Of a DNA stretch of 64,000 nucleotides, positions 44,431 through 52,039 are shown piece by piece (within the stretch, counting starts at the first letter, position 1; each line of letters begins with the position of its first letter). The notes under the pieces were generated by a model. It made no database searches. It saw only the letters and a program-made list of their open reading frames with translations, and had not been told where the DNA came from. The position numbers and the translations under genes are program-made. The DNA comes from VHCN01 sp964589935 (lineage in GTDB: Bacteria; Verrucomicrobiota; Verrucomicrobiia; Limisphaerales; VHCN01). Location: contig CAZPVD010000006.1 of assembly GCA_964589935.1 (NCBI GenBank), positions 62,001 through 126,000 on the forward strand, written 5' to 3'.

Positions 44431-44533
44431 AGCGGCTGTGATTTTGGCTTGGCGTCTCGCGGCGCTTCCCCTAGCCTTCGCAGCGTAGCCACAGCTCCGG
44501 GTCGCCGGGAAAACAACAAATCATTTTCTGCCT

Positions 44534-46615
44534 GTGAAAGACTACGCGCCCAAGGACATCCGAAACTTCGCCATTGTCGGCCACGCCTCGTCCGGCAAGA
44601 CGATGCTCACGGAGGCCATGCTCGCCTGCGCAGGCGTCATCAACCGCATGGGATCCATCGCGGCAGGCACAACCGTGAGCGATTATCACGACAGCGAGAA
44701 GAACCGCCGGATTTCCACGCACGCCTCGCTGCTGCACGCCGAATGGCTCGGCCGCAAGCTCAACATCATTGACTGTCCCGGCTACTCGGACTTCATCGCC
44801 GAAGGTCTCGGGGCGCTGCGCGTGGGCGACTTCGCGCTCGTCACGGTTCACGCGGGGCACGGCGTCGGTGTGGGCACGGACGCGGTGTGGAAGTATGCCA
44901 CGCAGTTCGGGCTGCCGAAGTTCATCGTCATCAATGCGCTCGACAAGGAGAACACGAACTTCGACGGCGTGCTGGAGCAACTCCGCGAGCACTACGGGCC
45001 GCGCGTGTTTCCGCTGAATCTCCCGCTGAATCCGGGACCGGGTTTCAACCAAGTGCTCGATGTCATTCGCAGCGAAGTCATCACTTACGCGGGCGACCGG
45101 AGCGGGAAGTTCACCGAGGCGCCCGTGGACGGCGAGCGCGCCGAGCAGGTCAAGGCGCTGCACCAGCAGCTCATCGAATATATTGCCGAGGCGGATGATT
45201 CGCTGATGGAAAAATTTTTTGAACAGGGCGGCTTGAGCGAGAACGACATGCGCGCCGGTCTGCACGCGGCGATTCAGAAGCAGTCGTTCATCCCGCTCTT
45301 CTGCACTTCGGCGGAACAGAACATCGGCATTCTGCGCCTGCTCGATGTCATCGCGAAATACGGCTCCTCGCCGGAGGACCGCGCGAAGGTCCCCGCGCAC
45401 GACGCGAACGGGAAGGAAACCCAGATCGGCCTCAACGATCCCGATCCGGTGCTTTACGTGTGGAAGACGATGGCGGAGGCGCAGTTTGGCGAGTTGTCGT
45501 TCTTCCGGCTATACTCCGGCTCGGTGCAGTTCGGCTCGGAACTGTTCAACAGCGACCGGCGCAGCACGGAAAAAATCGGGCAGATTTACATCCTCAACGG
45601 CCGCAACCGCGAGGCCGTGCCCAAGCTCGGCGCGGGCGACATCGGCGCGGTCGTCAAGCTCAAGGCCACAAACACGGGCGACACGCTTTCCAGCCCGGCG
45701 CGCGTCGCCACACTGCCGCGCGTCGTGTATCCCAAGCCGACGATTCATTCCGCGCTGCGCCTCAAGGTGAAGGGCGAGGAAGACAAGGTCGCGCAGGGGC
45801 TTACCGCGTTGCAGCATGAGGACCCGACATTTCATTTTCACGTGGACGGCGAGCTGCATCAGACCGTGCTCTCGGCTCAAGGCGAACTTCATCTCGATGT
45901 GCTGGTGGACCGGCTCAAGCGGCGTTTCAAGGTGGACGTGGAACTGACTGCGCCGCGCATCCCGTTCCGCGAGACGATCCGCGCAAAGGCCGACTCAAAA
46001 TATCGCCACAAGAAACAGACCGGCGGCGCGGGCCAGTTCGCTGAAGTCTGGATGCGCATCGAGCCGGTGCCGCGCAACAGCGGACTCGATTTCACGCAGT
46101 CGCTCAGCGGACAGAACGTGGACCGCGTGTTTGTGCCGAGTGTCGAGAAGGGAGTGAACTCCGCGTGCAGGGATGGCATCCTCGCGGGCTACCGCATCGT
46201 GGACGTGAAGGTGGACTTCTACGACGGCAAGATGCACCCGGTGGACTCGAACGACATTTCATTCCAGCTCGCCGGCAAGGAAGCATTCCGCGAGGCCTTT
46301 CAAAATGCCAAGCCGTGCCTGCTCGAACCCATTCACAAACTCGAAATCACCGTGCCGGAAGATGCGCTCGGCAAAATCATCGGCGACCTGTCGAGCCGGC
46401 GCGGGCGCATCATGGGCATGGACGCGGACGGCTCGTTCCAAGTCGTGAAAGCCACTGCGCCCGCGATGGAACTGCATCATTACGGCACGGTGCTGCGCTC
46501 GCTGACCGGCGGACGCGGCATCCACACGGAGGAATTCAGCCACTACGAGGAAATGCCGCGCGAGATGGAGACGAAGATCGTCGAGGAAGCCAAGAAAGCG
46601 CGACAGCACGCGTGA
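44534..46615 (+). CDS. Elongation factor G-like GTPase (EF-G2 type) with altered G4 motif
   Basis: A 693-residue translational GTPase from GTG 44534. Domain I has G1 GHASSGKT (residues 16-23), a switch I ending in RRIST (58-62) and G3 DCPG (80-83). Domains II to V follow, with KQTGGAGQFAEVW (about residue 490) and KIIGDLSSRRGRIMGM (about 620) being typical of EF-G domains IV/V. G4 is NALD (134-137, codons at 44933-44944) where canonical GTPases have NKxD, so the guanine-contacting lysine is an alanine. This and the divergent sequence place it with the EF-G2/EF-G-like paralogues rather than the housekeeping translocase. It is not in a str operon; no rps12, rps7 or tuf is adjacent. Confidence 0.87.
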   Translation: MKDYAPKDIRNFAIVGHASSGKTMLTEAMLACAGVINRMGSIAAGTTVSDYHDSEKNRRISTHASLLHAEWLGRKLNIIDCPGYSDFIAEGLGALRVGDFALVTVHAGHGVGVGTDAVWKYATQFGLPKFIVINALDKENTNFDGVLEQLREHYGPRVFPLNLPLNPGPGFNQVLDVIRSEVITYAGDRSGKFTEAPVDGERAEQVKALHQQLIEYIAEADDSLMEKFFEQGGLSENDMRAGLHAAIQKQSFIPLFCTSAEQNIGILRLLDVIAKYGSSPEDRAKVPAHDANGKETQIGLNDPDPVLYVWKTMAEAQFGELSFFRLYSGSVQFGSELFNSDRRSTEKIGQIYILNGRNREAVPKLGAGDIGAVVKLKATNTGDTLSSPARVATLPRVVYPKPTIHSALRLKVKGEEDKVAQGLTALQHEDPTFHFHVDGELHQTVLSAQGELHLDVLVDRLKRRFKVDVELTAPRIPFRETIRAKADSKYRHKKQTGGAGQFAEVWMRIEPVPRNSGLDFTQSLSGQNVDRVFVPSVEKGVNSACRDGILAGYRIVDVKVDFYDGKMHPVDSNDISFQLAGKEAFREAFQNAKPCLLEPIHKLEITVPEDALGKIIGDLSSRRGRIMGMDADGSFQVVKATAPAMELHHYGTVLRSLTGGRGIHTEEFSHYEEMPREMETKIVEEAKKARQHA

Positions 46616-46630
46616 CGGTCCGCGCAAAAC

Positions 46631-46705
<75 letters not shown>

Positions 46706-46904
46706 GAACGCACCGGGCCTTCCATGGGATGGGCAGCGGGGCTGGATTCGGCAACACCGACAAATTCTTTCTTTACCGGCTCGAATCGTCGGGAACATAT
46801 TACGGACTCCTAAAACGGGCTGGCAAGTAGTTTCGGCGTTCGCCCAAGACCTCTGACCGCAAGCTCGCCGAACGCCGCCTTGTCGAACCGTCGCCACTCG
46901 GCAA

Positions 46905-47064
46905 GCAGCGCGCAGGACGCGAAAGACGACCCCTGTTTGGCCTGCGCCTTGGCCGGTCCGCATCACATCTTGCGACCTACGACAAGGGCTTGCTGGACAT
47001 GGAAAAGCCCCTTGGCATCAAGACGATTCGCAGGGCTGAATTTCTCCGTCGCATCAAGGGTTGA
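46905..47064 (+). pseudogene. Remnant of a PIN-domain (VapC-like) gene
   Basis: Two pieces in different frames resemble the C-terminal half of a PIN-domain ribonuclease. The first (about 46905-46970) reads SAQDAKDDPCLACALAGPHH, matching the conserved D-x-K-D-D-x-x-LACALAG region. After a shift of one base the frame reads HLATYDKGLLDMEKPLGIK and then RRAEFLRRIKG, ending at TGA 47062-47064, which matches the end of the fold. The N-terminal half with its first catalytic Asp is absent. This is a decayed toxin-type gene, presumably once part of a toxin-antitoxin pair. No antitoxin is visible. Confidence 0.5.
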
Positions 47065-47097
47065 GCCGCCTTGTCCGCGCGCGCTGCAAATTCGCCC

Positions 47098-47240
47098 GTG
47101 GCTCCGCTTCAAATGCAGACACCAGACGCGCCGCGCTTCCGCCAGCGACTGATTGAATGCGGCCTGCGCGAACGACTGCTGACCCTGTTCAACACGCAAC
47201 TGAAAGCGCGGCTTCATCCAATGGGTTTTGGTTGCAAGGC
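47098..47240 (+). mobile_element. Fragment of an IS5/IS1182-like transposase
   Basis: A short open stretch reads APLQMQTPDAPRFRQRLIEC followed by GLRERLLTLFNTQLKARL. It resembles the N-terminal region of IS5-group transposases, where a TPDxxTLxRFRxRL segment leads into a helix ending ...LFxxxNxQL. The downstream catalytic core with the DDE residues is missing and the frame dissolves into unrelated sequence before the recO stop. No terminal inverted repeats were found. This is an inactive relic beside the PIN remnant. Confidence 0.5.
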
Positions 47241-47257
47241 CCGCCCACCAAGACCGG

Positions 47258-47902
47258 TCAGGCGGGATGCAATGCCGCGGCGCGGCCGGGCGGGAATTTG
47301 CCGAGATGGTAGATCATCCAGCCGTGCAGGAACTGGCGCAGTTCGCCGGCCTGGGCCGGACTGAGCTTGAGGGGAGAGAGCGCGGCCCAGTCGGCGTCCG
47401 CCAGCCGTTCGGCGATGAGCCTGCTGCCGGCGCTGAGGCTCGCCACGGCGAAGTCAGGTCGCAGCCCAAGTTCATCGAGCAGCTTGAGTTCAAAGGCGAG
47501 CACGGTGCGTTGCGTCGGGGCGGAACGGTCAAGTTCACTGAGAAAACTATTGAACAGTTCAAAGACGCCCGGCAGCGGCGTGTCCGTCTCCGTGGTCTGC
47601 TCGACGAGGGCCGCGGCGTAGGCGGCCTGCTGGAGAAGCGGAAGGTTCTCGCGCAGTCGCGGATGGATTTCCCGCAGGCTGACTTCGCGAAGGGTGTGCA
47701 GCTCGCTGCGGCGGCTGCGAGCGAAGCTGAAGTCGGCGAAATAGAAAATGTCCAGCTTGCCGCGAAAGGCGGACTTGGGCCGTCGCGCGCCCTTGGCCAC
47801 CGTGGCGACGCGCCCCTGCTCCGCCGCGAGCCAGTGGACTATCAGGCTCGTCTCGGTAAGCGGCCGCGTGCGCAGGATGATGCCGGTGGCGCGTTCCTCC
47901 AT
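47258..47902 (-). CDS. recO: DNA repair protein RecO
   Basis: A 214-residue RecO protein, which loads RecA on SSB-coated DNA in RecFOR repair. The N-terminal OB-fold shows ATGIILRTRPLTETSLIVHW and RVATVAKGARRPKSAFRGKL (about residues 5-50); a helical C-terminal domain follows. The cysteine zinc-finger found in some RecO proteins is absent, as in E. coli. It is the last gene of a leftward run with DUF502, ybeY, phoH and a HIT gene; the ATG is one base pair pairing apart from the DUF502 stop (47905). Confidence 0.92.
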   Translation of the reverse strand: MEERATGIILRTRPLTETSLIVHWLAAEQGRVATVAKGARRPKSAFRGKLDIFYFADFSFARSRRSELHTLREVSLREIHPRLRENLPLLQQAAYAAALVEQTTETDTPLPGVFELFNSFLSELDRSAPTQRTVLAFELKLLDELGLRPDFAVASLSAGSRLIAERLADADWAALSPLKLSPAQAGELRQFLHGWMIYHLGKFPPGRAAALHPA

Positions 47903-47904
47903 GT

Positions 47905-48585
47905 TTATTTGGAAGCCGGCCGTCCCACGGCCGCGGCGGAAGTGGTCTTGTTCTCCGGTGAAAGGGAGCCAAGCGAGACGATATACTTGAGTCCGTCGGC
48001 GACGGAAAGGTCGAGCAGGGTCAAAGTCGCCTCCGGCACGAGGACGAGGAATCCGCTGGTCGGGTTTGGAGTGGTCGGGACGAAGACGCTGACGACTTTC
48101 TCGCCGGACTTGGGTTGAATCTTTTCGTTTTGATCATTCGTGACGAAGCCGACGGCCCACTGGCCGGCGCGGGGGAATTCAACCAGCACGACCTGCTTAA
48201 AGGAGCCTTTCTTGTTGGATGTGAAGGCCTCGTTGACCTGCTTCGCGGTGCCATAAACCTTGTTCAGCATCGGGACGCTGAGGAGGAATTCGTCGAAAAA
48301 CTCAAGCAGGCGCTGGCCGAAATAGTTCCGCGTGAGCCGCCCTAGCACGCTGGTGAGCAACACGGCCACGACCAGCGCAAACAGGCTCCAATACCAGTGG
48401 ATGTCCCCCGCCCCGGCCTGCTCGTGGGTCCAGCGCTTCGGCAAAAAAAAGAGAAGGATGTCCGTGACGCGCGCAATGTTGGTGAACACCCACACGAGCA
48501 GCGCGACGGAGACGACCGCGGGCAGGATCAAGGCCAGTCCCGTGAAGAAATTGGCCCGCCAGCGCACGAAGAGACGCTTCTTCAT
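47905..48585 (-). CDS. DUF502 membrane protein
   Basis: A 226-residue inner-membrane protein. The N-terminal helix (ANFFTGLALILPAVVSVALLVWVF, shortened here: residues about 10-35) and a second helix (about 65-85, LFALVVAVLLTSVLG) are followed by the family segment FDEFLLSVPMLNKVYGTAKQ and a beta-rich cytoplasmic part with VLVEFPRAGQWAVGFVTN and FVPTTPNPTSGFLVLVP. These are the hallmark sequences of DUF502. Function is unknown; the family is often found near DNA-repair or translation genes. It lies between recO and ybeY. Confidence 0.92.
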   Translation of the reverse strand: MKKRLFVRWRANFFTGLALILPAVVSVALLVWVFTNIARVTDILLFFLPKRWTHEQAGAGDIHWYWSLFALVVAVLLTSVLGRLTRNYFGQRLLEFFDEFLLSVPMLNKVYGTAKQVNEAFTSNKKGSFKQVVLVEFPRAGQWAVGFVTNDQNEKIQPKSGEKVVSVFVPTTPNPTSGFLVLVPEATLTLLDLSVADGLKYIVSLGSLSPENKTTSAAAVGRPASK

Positions 48586-48638
48586 GGCGCAAGTCTAGGC
48601 GCGCGGCGCAGCGCGAACAAGCAAAGGCGGCAGATGGA

Positions 48639-49154
48639 TTACAGACGCGCCAGCGGAAACTGCCGCGCGAGCAGACGGAGCAGGCGGTTCTCCTCTTGTT
48701 TCATTTTGCGGCGCGCAACGGGCTTCAAGTCATCGTGGCCGCGCAAATGCAGCACGCCATGAACGAGGTAGCGCACGACTTCGGCCTGCCAGCTCGACCG
48801 AAACTCACGCGCCTGCGACACCGCGTCGTCAAGGCAGATGAAAAGTTCCCCGGTCAGCGAGGGAGAAGGTTCAGCCGGGGCGAGAGTGGAGTTGTCAAAC
48901 GTGATGACATCGGTGGAGCCGGCGTGGTTGAGGAAGGTCTCGTTGACGAGTGCCATTTCCTTCGCGCCAACGAGGTGGATGCCGAGTTCATAAGTGCGAA
49001 GCGAGAGGTGCTGCTCCAGCAACGCGCGCGCAATCTGGCGCAACAACGCGGCGCTGACCTTGCGCACGCGCTGGCGGTTGCGAATGACGAGGACAAACGC
49101 GTTGTTTCGCGTTGCGTTTTCCGTGATTTGCCGGCGAGGCCGTTTTGATTTCAC
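48639..49154 (-). CDS. ybeY: Endoribonuclease YbeY (rRNA maturation factor)
   Basis: A 171-residue metal-dependent protein for 16S rRNA 3'-end maturation and ribosome quality control. GTG 49154 is the best start; another GTG at 49202 is open just after the phoH stop, so the N-terminus is uncertain. The core begins at VIRNRQRVRKVSAALLRQIA; GAKEMALVNETFLNHAGSTD is the conserved mid segment. The metal site reads HGVLHLRGHDD, where the usual motif is HGxLHLxGYDH: two histidines are kept and the third position is Asp, with a new His two residues earlier. It follows phoH directly, the standard neighbour of ybeY. Confidence 0.88.
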   Translation of the reverse strand: MKSKRPRRQITENATRNNAFVLVIRNRQRVRKVSAALLRQIARALLEQHLSLRTYELGIHLVGAKEMALVNETFLNHAGSTDVITFDNSTLAPAEPSPSLTGELFICLDDAVSQAREFRSSWQAEVVRYLVHGVLHLRGHDDLKPVARRKMKQEENRLLRLLARQFPLARL

Positions 49155-49206
49155 GGAAGAAGCCGGACGCGGCACGCGATTTTGCTTTCGCCGTGGCTTC
49201 ACCGCA

Positions 49207-50172
49207 TTATTCCTTATCCGCACGGCCGCGGTGTTCCTCGTATGCGGCAATGATGCGTTGCACAAGGGGATGGCGGACGACGTCGCGCTTCAGGAATTCG
49301 ACGAGGGCAATTCCATCAATGCCCTTCAAAGCGCGGATCGCCTCCAACAAGCCCGAGTGTTTGTGGGGCGGGAGGTCAATCTGCGTCGGATCGCCCGTGA
49401 TGACGGCCTTGGAGCCGTGGCCGAGGCGCGTGAGGAACATGAGCATCTGCTCGGTGGTCGAGTTCTGCGCCTCGTCGAGGACGATGAAGGCGTGATTGAG
49501 CGTGCGGCCGCGCATGTAGGCCAGCGGCGCGATCTCGATGGTCCCGCGCTCCATGTGCTTGTGGACTTCCTCGGCGGGAAGCATGTCGTGCAGCGCGTCG
49601 TGAAGTGGACGCAGGTAGGGCGTGAGCTTTTCGTAAAGGTCGCCGGGCAAAAAGCCGAGCGCCTCGCCCGCCTCGACGGCCGGGCGGGTGAGAATGATGC
49701 GCGACGCCTTCCCCTCGCGCAGCGTTGCGACAGCCATCGCCATCGCGAGATACGTCTTGCCCGTGCCGGCAGGCCCGAAGCCGAACGTGATGTCATTGGA
49801 CTTGATGGCCTCGACATATTTCTTCTGGCCGACGGTCTTGGGCGCGACCTGGGCCTTCCTCACCGAGGTCTGGATGCGCTCATCGTGAAGGCTCTTGAGC
49901 GCGGCGACGCCGTCCTGCTTCACAACTTGGAGCGCTGCGGCAAACTCGCGGTTGGTCACGGGCGAGCCGGACTGCAACGCGTGCTCCAGGTGCATGAAGA
50001 CCTGTTTGGCGCGATGCACGGACTCCGATTCGCCTTCCAACTTGATCCAGCCCTCGCGCGACGTGGCCTTGACGCCCAACTCCTCCTCAAGGGACTTGAG
50101 GTTTTTGGCATCGTGGTTGAAGAGCCGCTGCGCGTGCCGCGCGCTTTCGTAGTGGAGTGTCTCTGAAGCCAT
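49207..50172 (-). CDS. PhoH family P-loop ATPase
   Basis: A 321-residue PhoH-like protein. An N-terminal domain (about residues 1-95, KH/RNA-binding-like) precedes the ATPase core with Walker A FGFGPAGTGKTYLAMA (about 135), RPAVEAGEALGFLPGDLYEK, Walker B FIVLDEAQN (about 230) and ITGDPTQIDLP (about 262). The family is widespread and generally linked to RNA metabolism; phoH-ybeY adjacency supports a role in ribosome or RNA maturation. The gene is preceded by an AT-rich stretch holding a possible small ORF. Confidence 0.93.
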   Translation of the reverse strand: MASETLHYESARHAQRLFNHDAKNLKSLEEELGVKATSREGWIKLEGESESVHRAKQVFMHLEHALQSGSPVTNREFAAALQVVKQDGVAALKSLHDERIQTSVRKAQVAPKTVGQKKYVEAIKSNDITFGFGPAGTGKTYLAMAMAVATLREGKASRIILTRPAVEAGEALGFLPGDLYEKLTPYLRPLHDALHDMLPAEEVHKHMERGTIEIAPLAYMRGRTLNHAFIVLDEAQNSTTEQMLMFLTRLGHGSKAVITGDPTQIDLPPHKHSGLLEAIRALKGIDGIALVEFLKRDVVRHPLVQRIIAAYEEHRGRADKE

Positions 50173-50190
50173 GAAAAATTGGAAAGTATT

Positions 50191-50313
50191 CTATTTTTGA
50201 TTCCGATCCGTAAGTGCCCTCCTGACAAGATATGCAAGCAACGGAACAATCAATACAGCGGCAGGCACCCCGAAGGGAATGCGCATTACAAAATAAAAAG
50301 CAAAAATTGTCAC
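50191..50313 (-). CDS. Possible small membrane protein (40 aa)
   Basis: An open frame from GTG 50313 to TAG 50191-50193 encodes 40 residues (31 from ATG 50286). It starts MTIFAFYFVMRIPFGVPAAV and continues LIVPLLAYLVRRALTDRNQK, that is, one long hydrophobic stretch and a basic, polar C-terminus, as in single-span small membrane proteins. The GTG is four bases after the HIT stop and the stop lies 18 bp before the phoH ATG, so it would fit an operon. The region is strikingly AT-rich compared with its neighbours. There is no clear ribosome-binding site and no homologue is known to me, so this may be a non-coding spacer. Confidence 0.3.
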   Translation of the reverse strand: MTIFAFYFVMRIPFGVPAAVLIVPLLAYLVRRALTDRNQK

Positions 50314-50316
50314 AAA

Positions 50317-50805
50317 TCACTTTGCCAGCGCCGCGCGGAGCTGCGCGGCCAGTTCTTCAAGCGCCTGCGGCACGACACTGGTGTTCGCAAGCACGGGCAT
50401 GAAGTTTGTGTCGCCGTTCCAGCGCGGGACGATGTGGATATGGAGATGTTCGACGATGCCCGCGCCCGCGCACTTGCCGACGTTGACGCCGATGTTGAAG
50501 CCGTCGGGCTTCATCACTTCGGTGAGGGCATTCTGGCAACGCCGGGCAAGCAACATGAGGTCGGTGAGTTCCCCGTCGGTCAGGCCGTTGAAGTCCGGCA
50601 CCTGCTTGTAAGGCACGACCATGAGGTGCCCGCCATTGTAAGGATAGCGGTTGAGCATCGCGTAGCAGGTGCGGTCCCGCGCGATGACGTAGTTGCCCAC
50701 GTCATCGCCGGACTGGGCAATGCGCGTGAAGAGCGAGGCATCGTCGGCCTGCTCCTTCGGCGCGAGGATGTAGGCAATGCGCCACGGCGCGTGCAACGGT
50801 TCCAT
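50317..50805 (-). CDS. HIT family protein
   Basis: A 162-residue nucleotide-binding protein. ATG 50805 (MEPLHAPWRIAYILAPKE) fits the family start; upstream in-frame codons are not preferred. The histidine-triad motif is HLHIHIVPRW (about residues 127-136), the site of nucleotidyl transfer or phosphoramidate hydrolysis. Other conserved parts are MLNRYPYNGGHLMVVPY (about 51-67) and GFNIGVNVGKCAGAGIVEHL. It belongs to the Fhit/AP4A-hydrolase-like branch common in bacteria. It begins the leftward HIT/phoH/ybeY run. Confidence 0.92.
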   Translation of the reverse strand: MEPLHAPWRIAYILAPKEQADDASLFTRIAQSGDDVGNYVIARDRTCYAMLNRYPYNGGHLMVVPYKQVPDFNGLTDGELTDLMLLARRCQNALTEVMKPDGFNIGVNVGKCAGAGIVEHLHIHIVPRWNGDTNFMPVLANTSVVPQALEELAAQLRAALAK

Positions 50806-50869
50806 GGGGCGAACGCTAGTGCGGGGCTTCGAGGAAGTCAAAGGCGCGGCGATGCGAACATGACGGGCT

Positions 50870-52039
50870 TCAGCCGGCGGCGGGCGGTTTTGGCAACTGG
50901 CGCTTCAGCACGAAGGTCAGCGCCTTCACCGCAAGCTCGATGAAGAGGAACGGTTTGGCGATGAGGTCGTTCGCGCCCGTGAGCAGGCTCTTTGCACGGC
51001 TCTGGAAGTCACCGTGCGACGTGACGTAAATGACCGGCGTATGCTCGTAGGTGGGCAGGCTGCGAAGTTTTTTGCAAAGCTCGAAGCCGTTCATCTCCGG
51101 CATGTCCACGTCGAGGATCACGAGGTCGAACACGCTAGCGGAAAGTTTGTGCAACGCCTCCACCGGGTTTTGCAGTCCCTGCCCTTTCAATTCGGCCTTC
51201 TCCAGTGAATGCAACACAGCGCGAAGTGAAATGGCGTCGTCGTCCACGGCCATGATGCGCGCGGAAAACTGTGGATCGTCCGGCAATTCCGCGACGCGAT
51301 CCGCCATCGCACCGAGAAACGCGGCCGTTTGCGTGATGGTCCGCACCGTCGAGGGAGAAATCTGCTCCGGCTTTTCGTGCAGTTCCTTGAGCAGCGCCTC
51401 GAACGCGCTCGCCATCCGCGCGAGCATCGTGATGCCGGCGACGCCGGCGTTACTCGTGAGCGAGTGAACTTTGCGATACAGGTCGGCGATCAACGGCTGG
51501 CGCGCGGCGCGGTCCTCGGTCTGCACGATGGATTGCTGAATTTGCTTGATGACCGTGATGGAAGCTGGCAGTCCCGTGATGAACGCGCGACGGAGTTCGG
51601 CCTGAAAGGTCGCGTCCGCGTCGGATGATTTCCGCACTGATGCCGCAGGCGCGGACGCGGCCGGACGCGCGGCGCCGGCGAGCAGTTCATTGACGACTTC
51701 GATGACCTGCCGGGGAGTCGAAGTGGCCTTGGCGAGGCACTTTGTCGCGCCGGCCTTCCACGCCTCCTCAATCATCGAGTTAATGAACGTGTTTGAGAAT
51801 ACGATGACAGGCAAATCTTTGAACACGGGACTGACGCGGATTTGCCGGAGGATTTCGATGCCGGTAATCTTCGGCAGCATGAGGTCGAGCAGCACTGCAT
51901 CGGGCCGGAAGTGTTCCACTGCGCGCAGGCCAGCTTCGCCGTCGGCGGCAACCTCGACCTGATAACCCTCCGTCGAGAACTTTGTCTTGTAGATGCCCGA
52001 AACGATGCGGTCGTCCTCGACGATCAGCAGCTTTTTCAT
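50870..52039 (-). CDS. Response regulator with REC-Hpt-REC architecture
   Basis: A 389-residue signalling protein. A first receiver (about residues 1-120) has VEDD, phospho-acceptor Asp in VLLDLMLPKITG and Lys in KATSTP (weak). The middle (about 145-255) is a histidine phosphotransfer domain with the phospho-His in YRKVHSLTSNAGVAG. A second receiver (about 265-380) has VDDD, VILDVDMPEMNG and the Lys in IAKPFLF. Having Asp-His-Asp sites on one chain lets it pass phosphate internally. It overlaps the upstream hybrid kinase gene by 4 bp (ATGA), so the two are coupled and are likely partners. Confidence 0.88.
   Translation of the reverse strand: MKKLLIVEDDRIVSGIYKTKFSTEGYQVEVAADGEAGLRAVEHFRPDAVLLDLMLPKITGIEILRQIRVSPVFKDLPVIVFSNTFINSMIEEAWKAGATKCLAKATSTPRQVIEVVNELLAGAARPAASAPAASVRKSSDADATFQAELRRAFITGLPASITVIKQIQQSIVQTEDRAARQPLIADLYRKVHSLTSNAGVAGITMLARMASAFEALLKELHEKPEQISPSTVRTITQTAAFLGAMADRVAELPDDPQFSARIMAVDDDAISLRAVLHSLEKAELKGQGLQNPVEALHKLSASVFDLVILDVDMPEMNGFELCKKLRSLPTYEHTPVIYVTSHGDFQSRAKSLLTGANDLIAKPFLFIELAVKALTFVLKRQLPKPPAAG

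Noticed and set aside
46963..47217. 84-residue minus-strand open frame in the tRNA-recO gap
   Set aside because: It is the complement of the PIN and transposase remnants, has no domain and no plausible start context.
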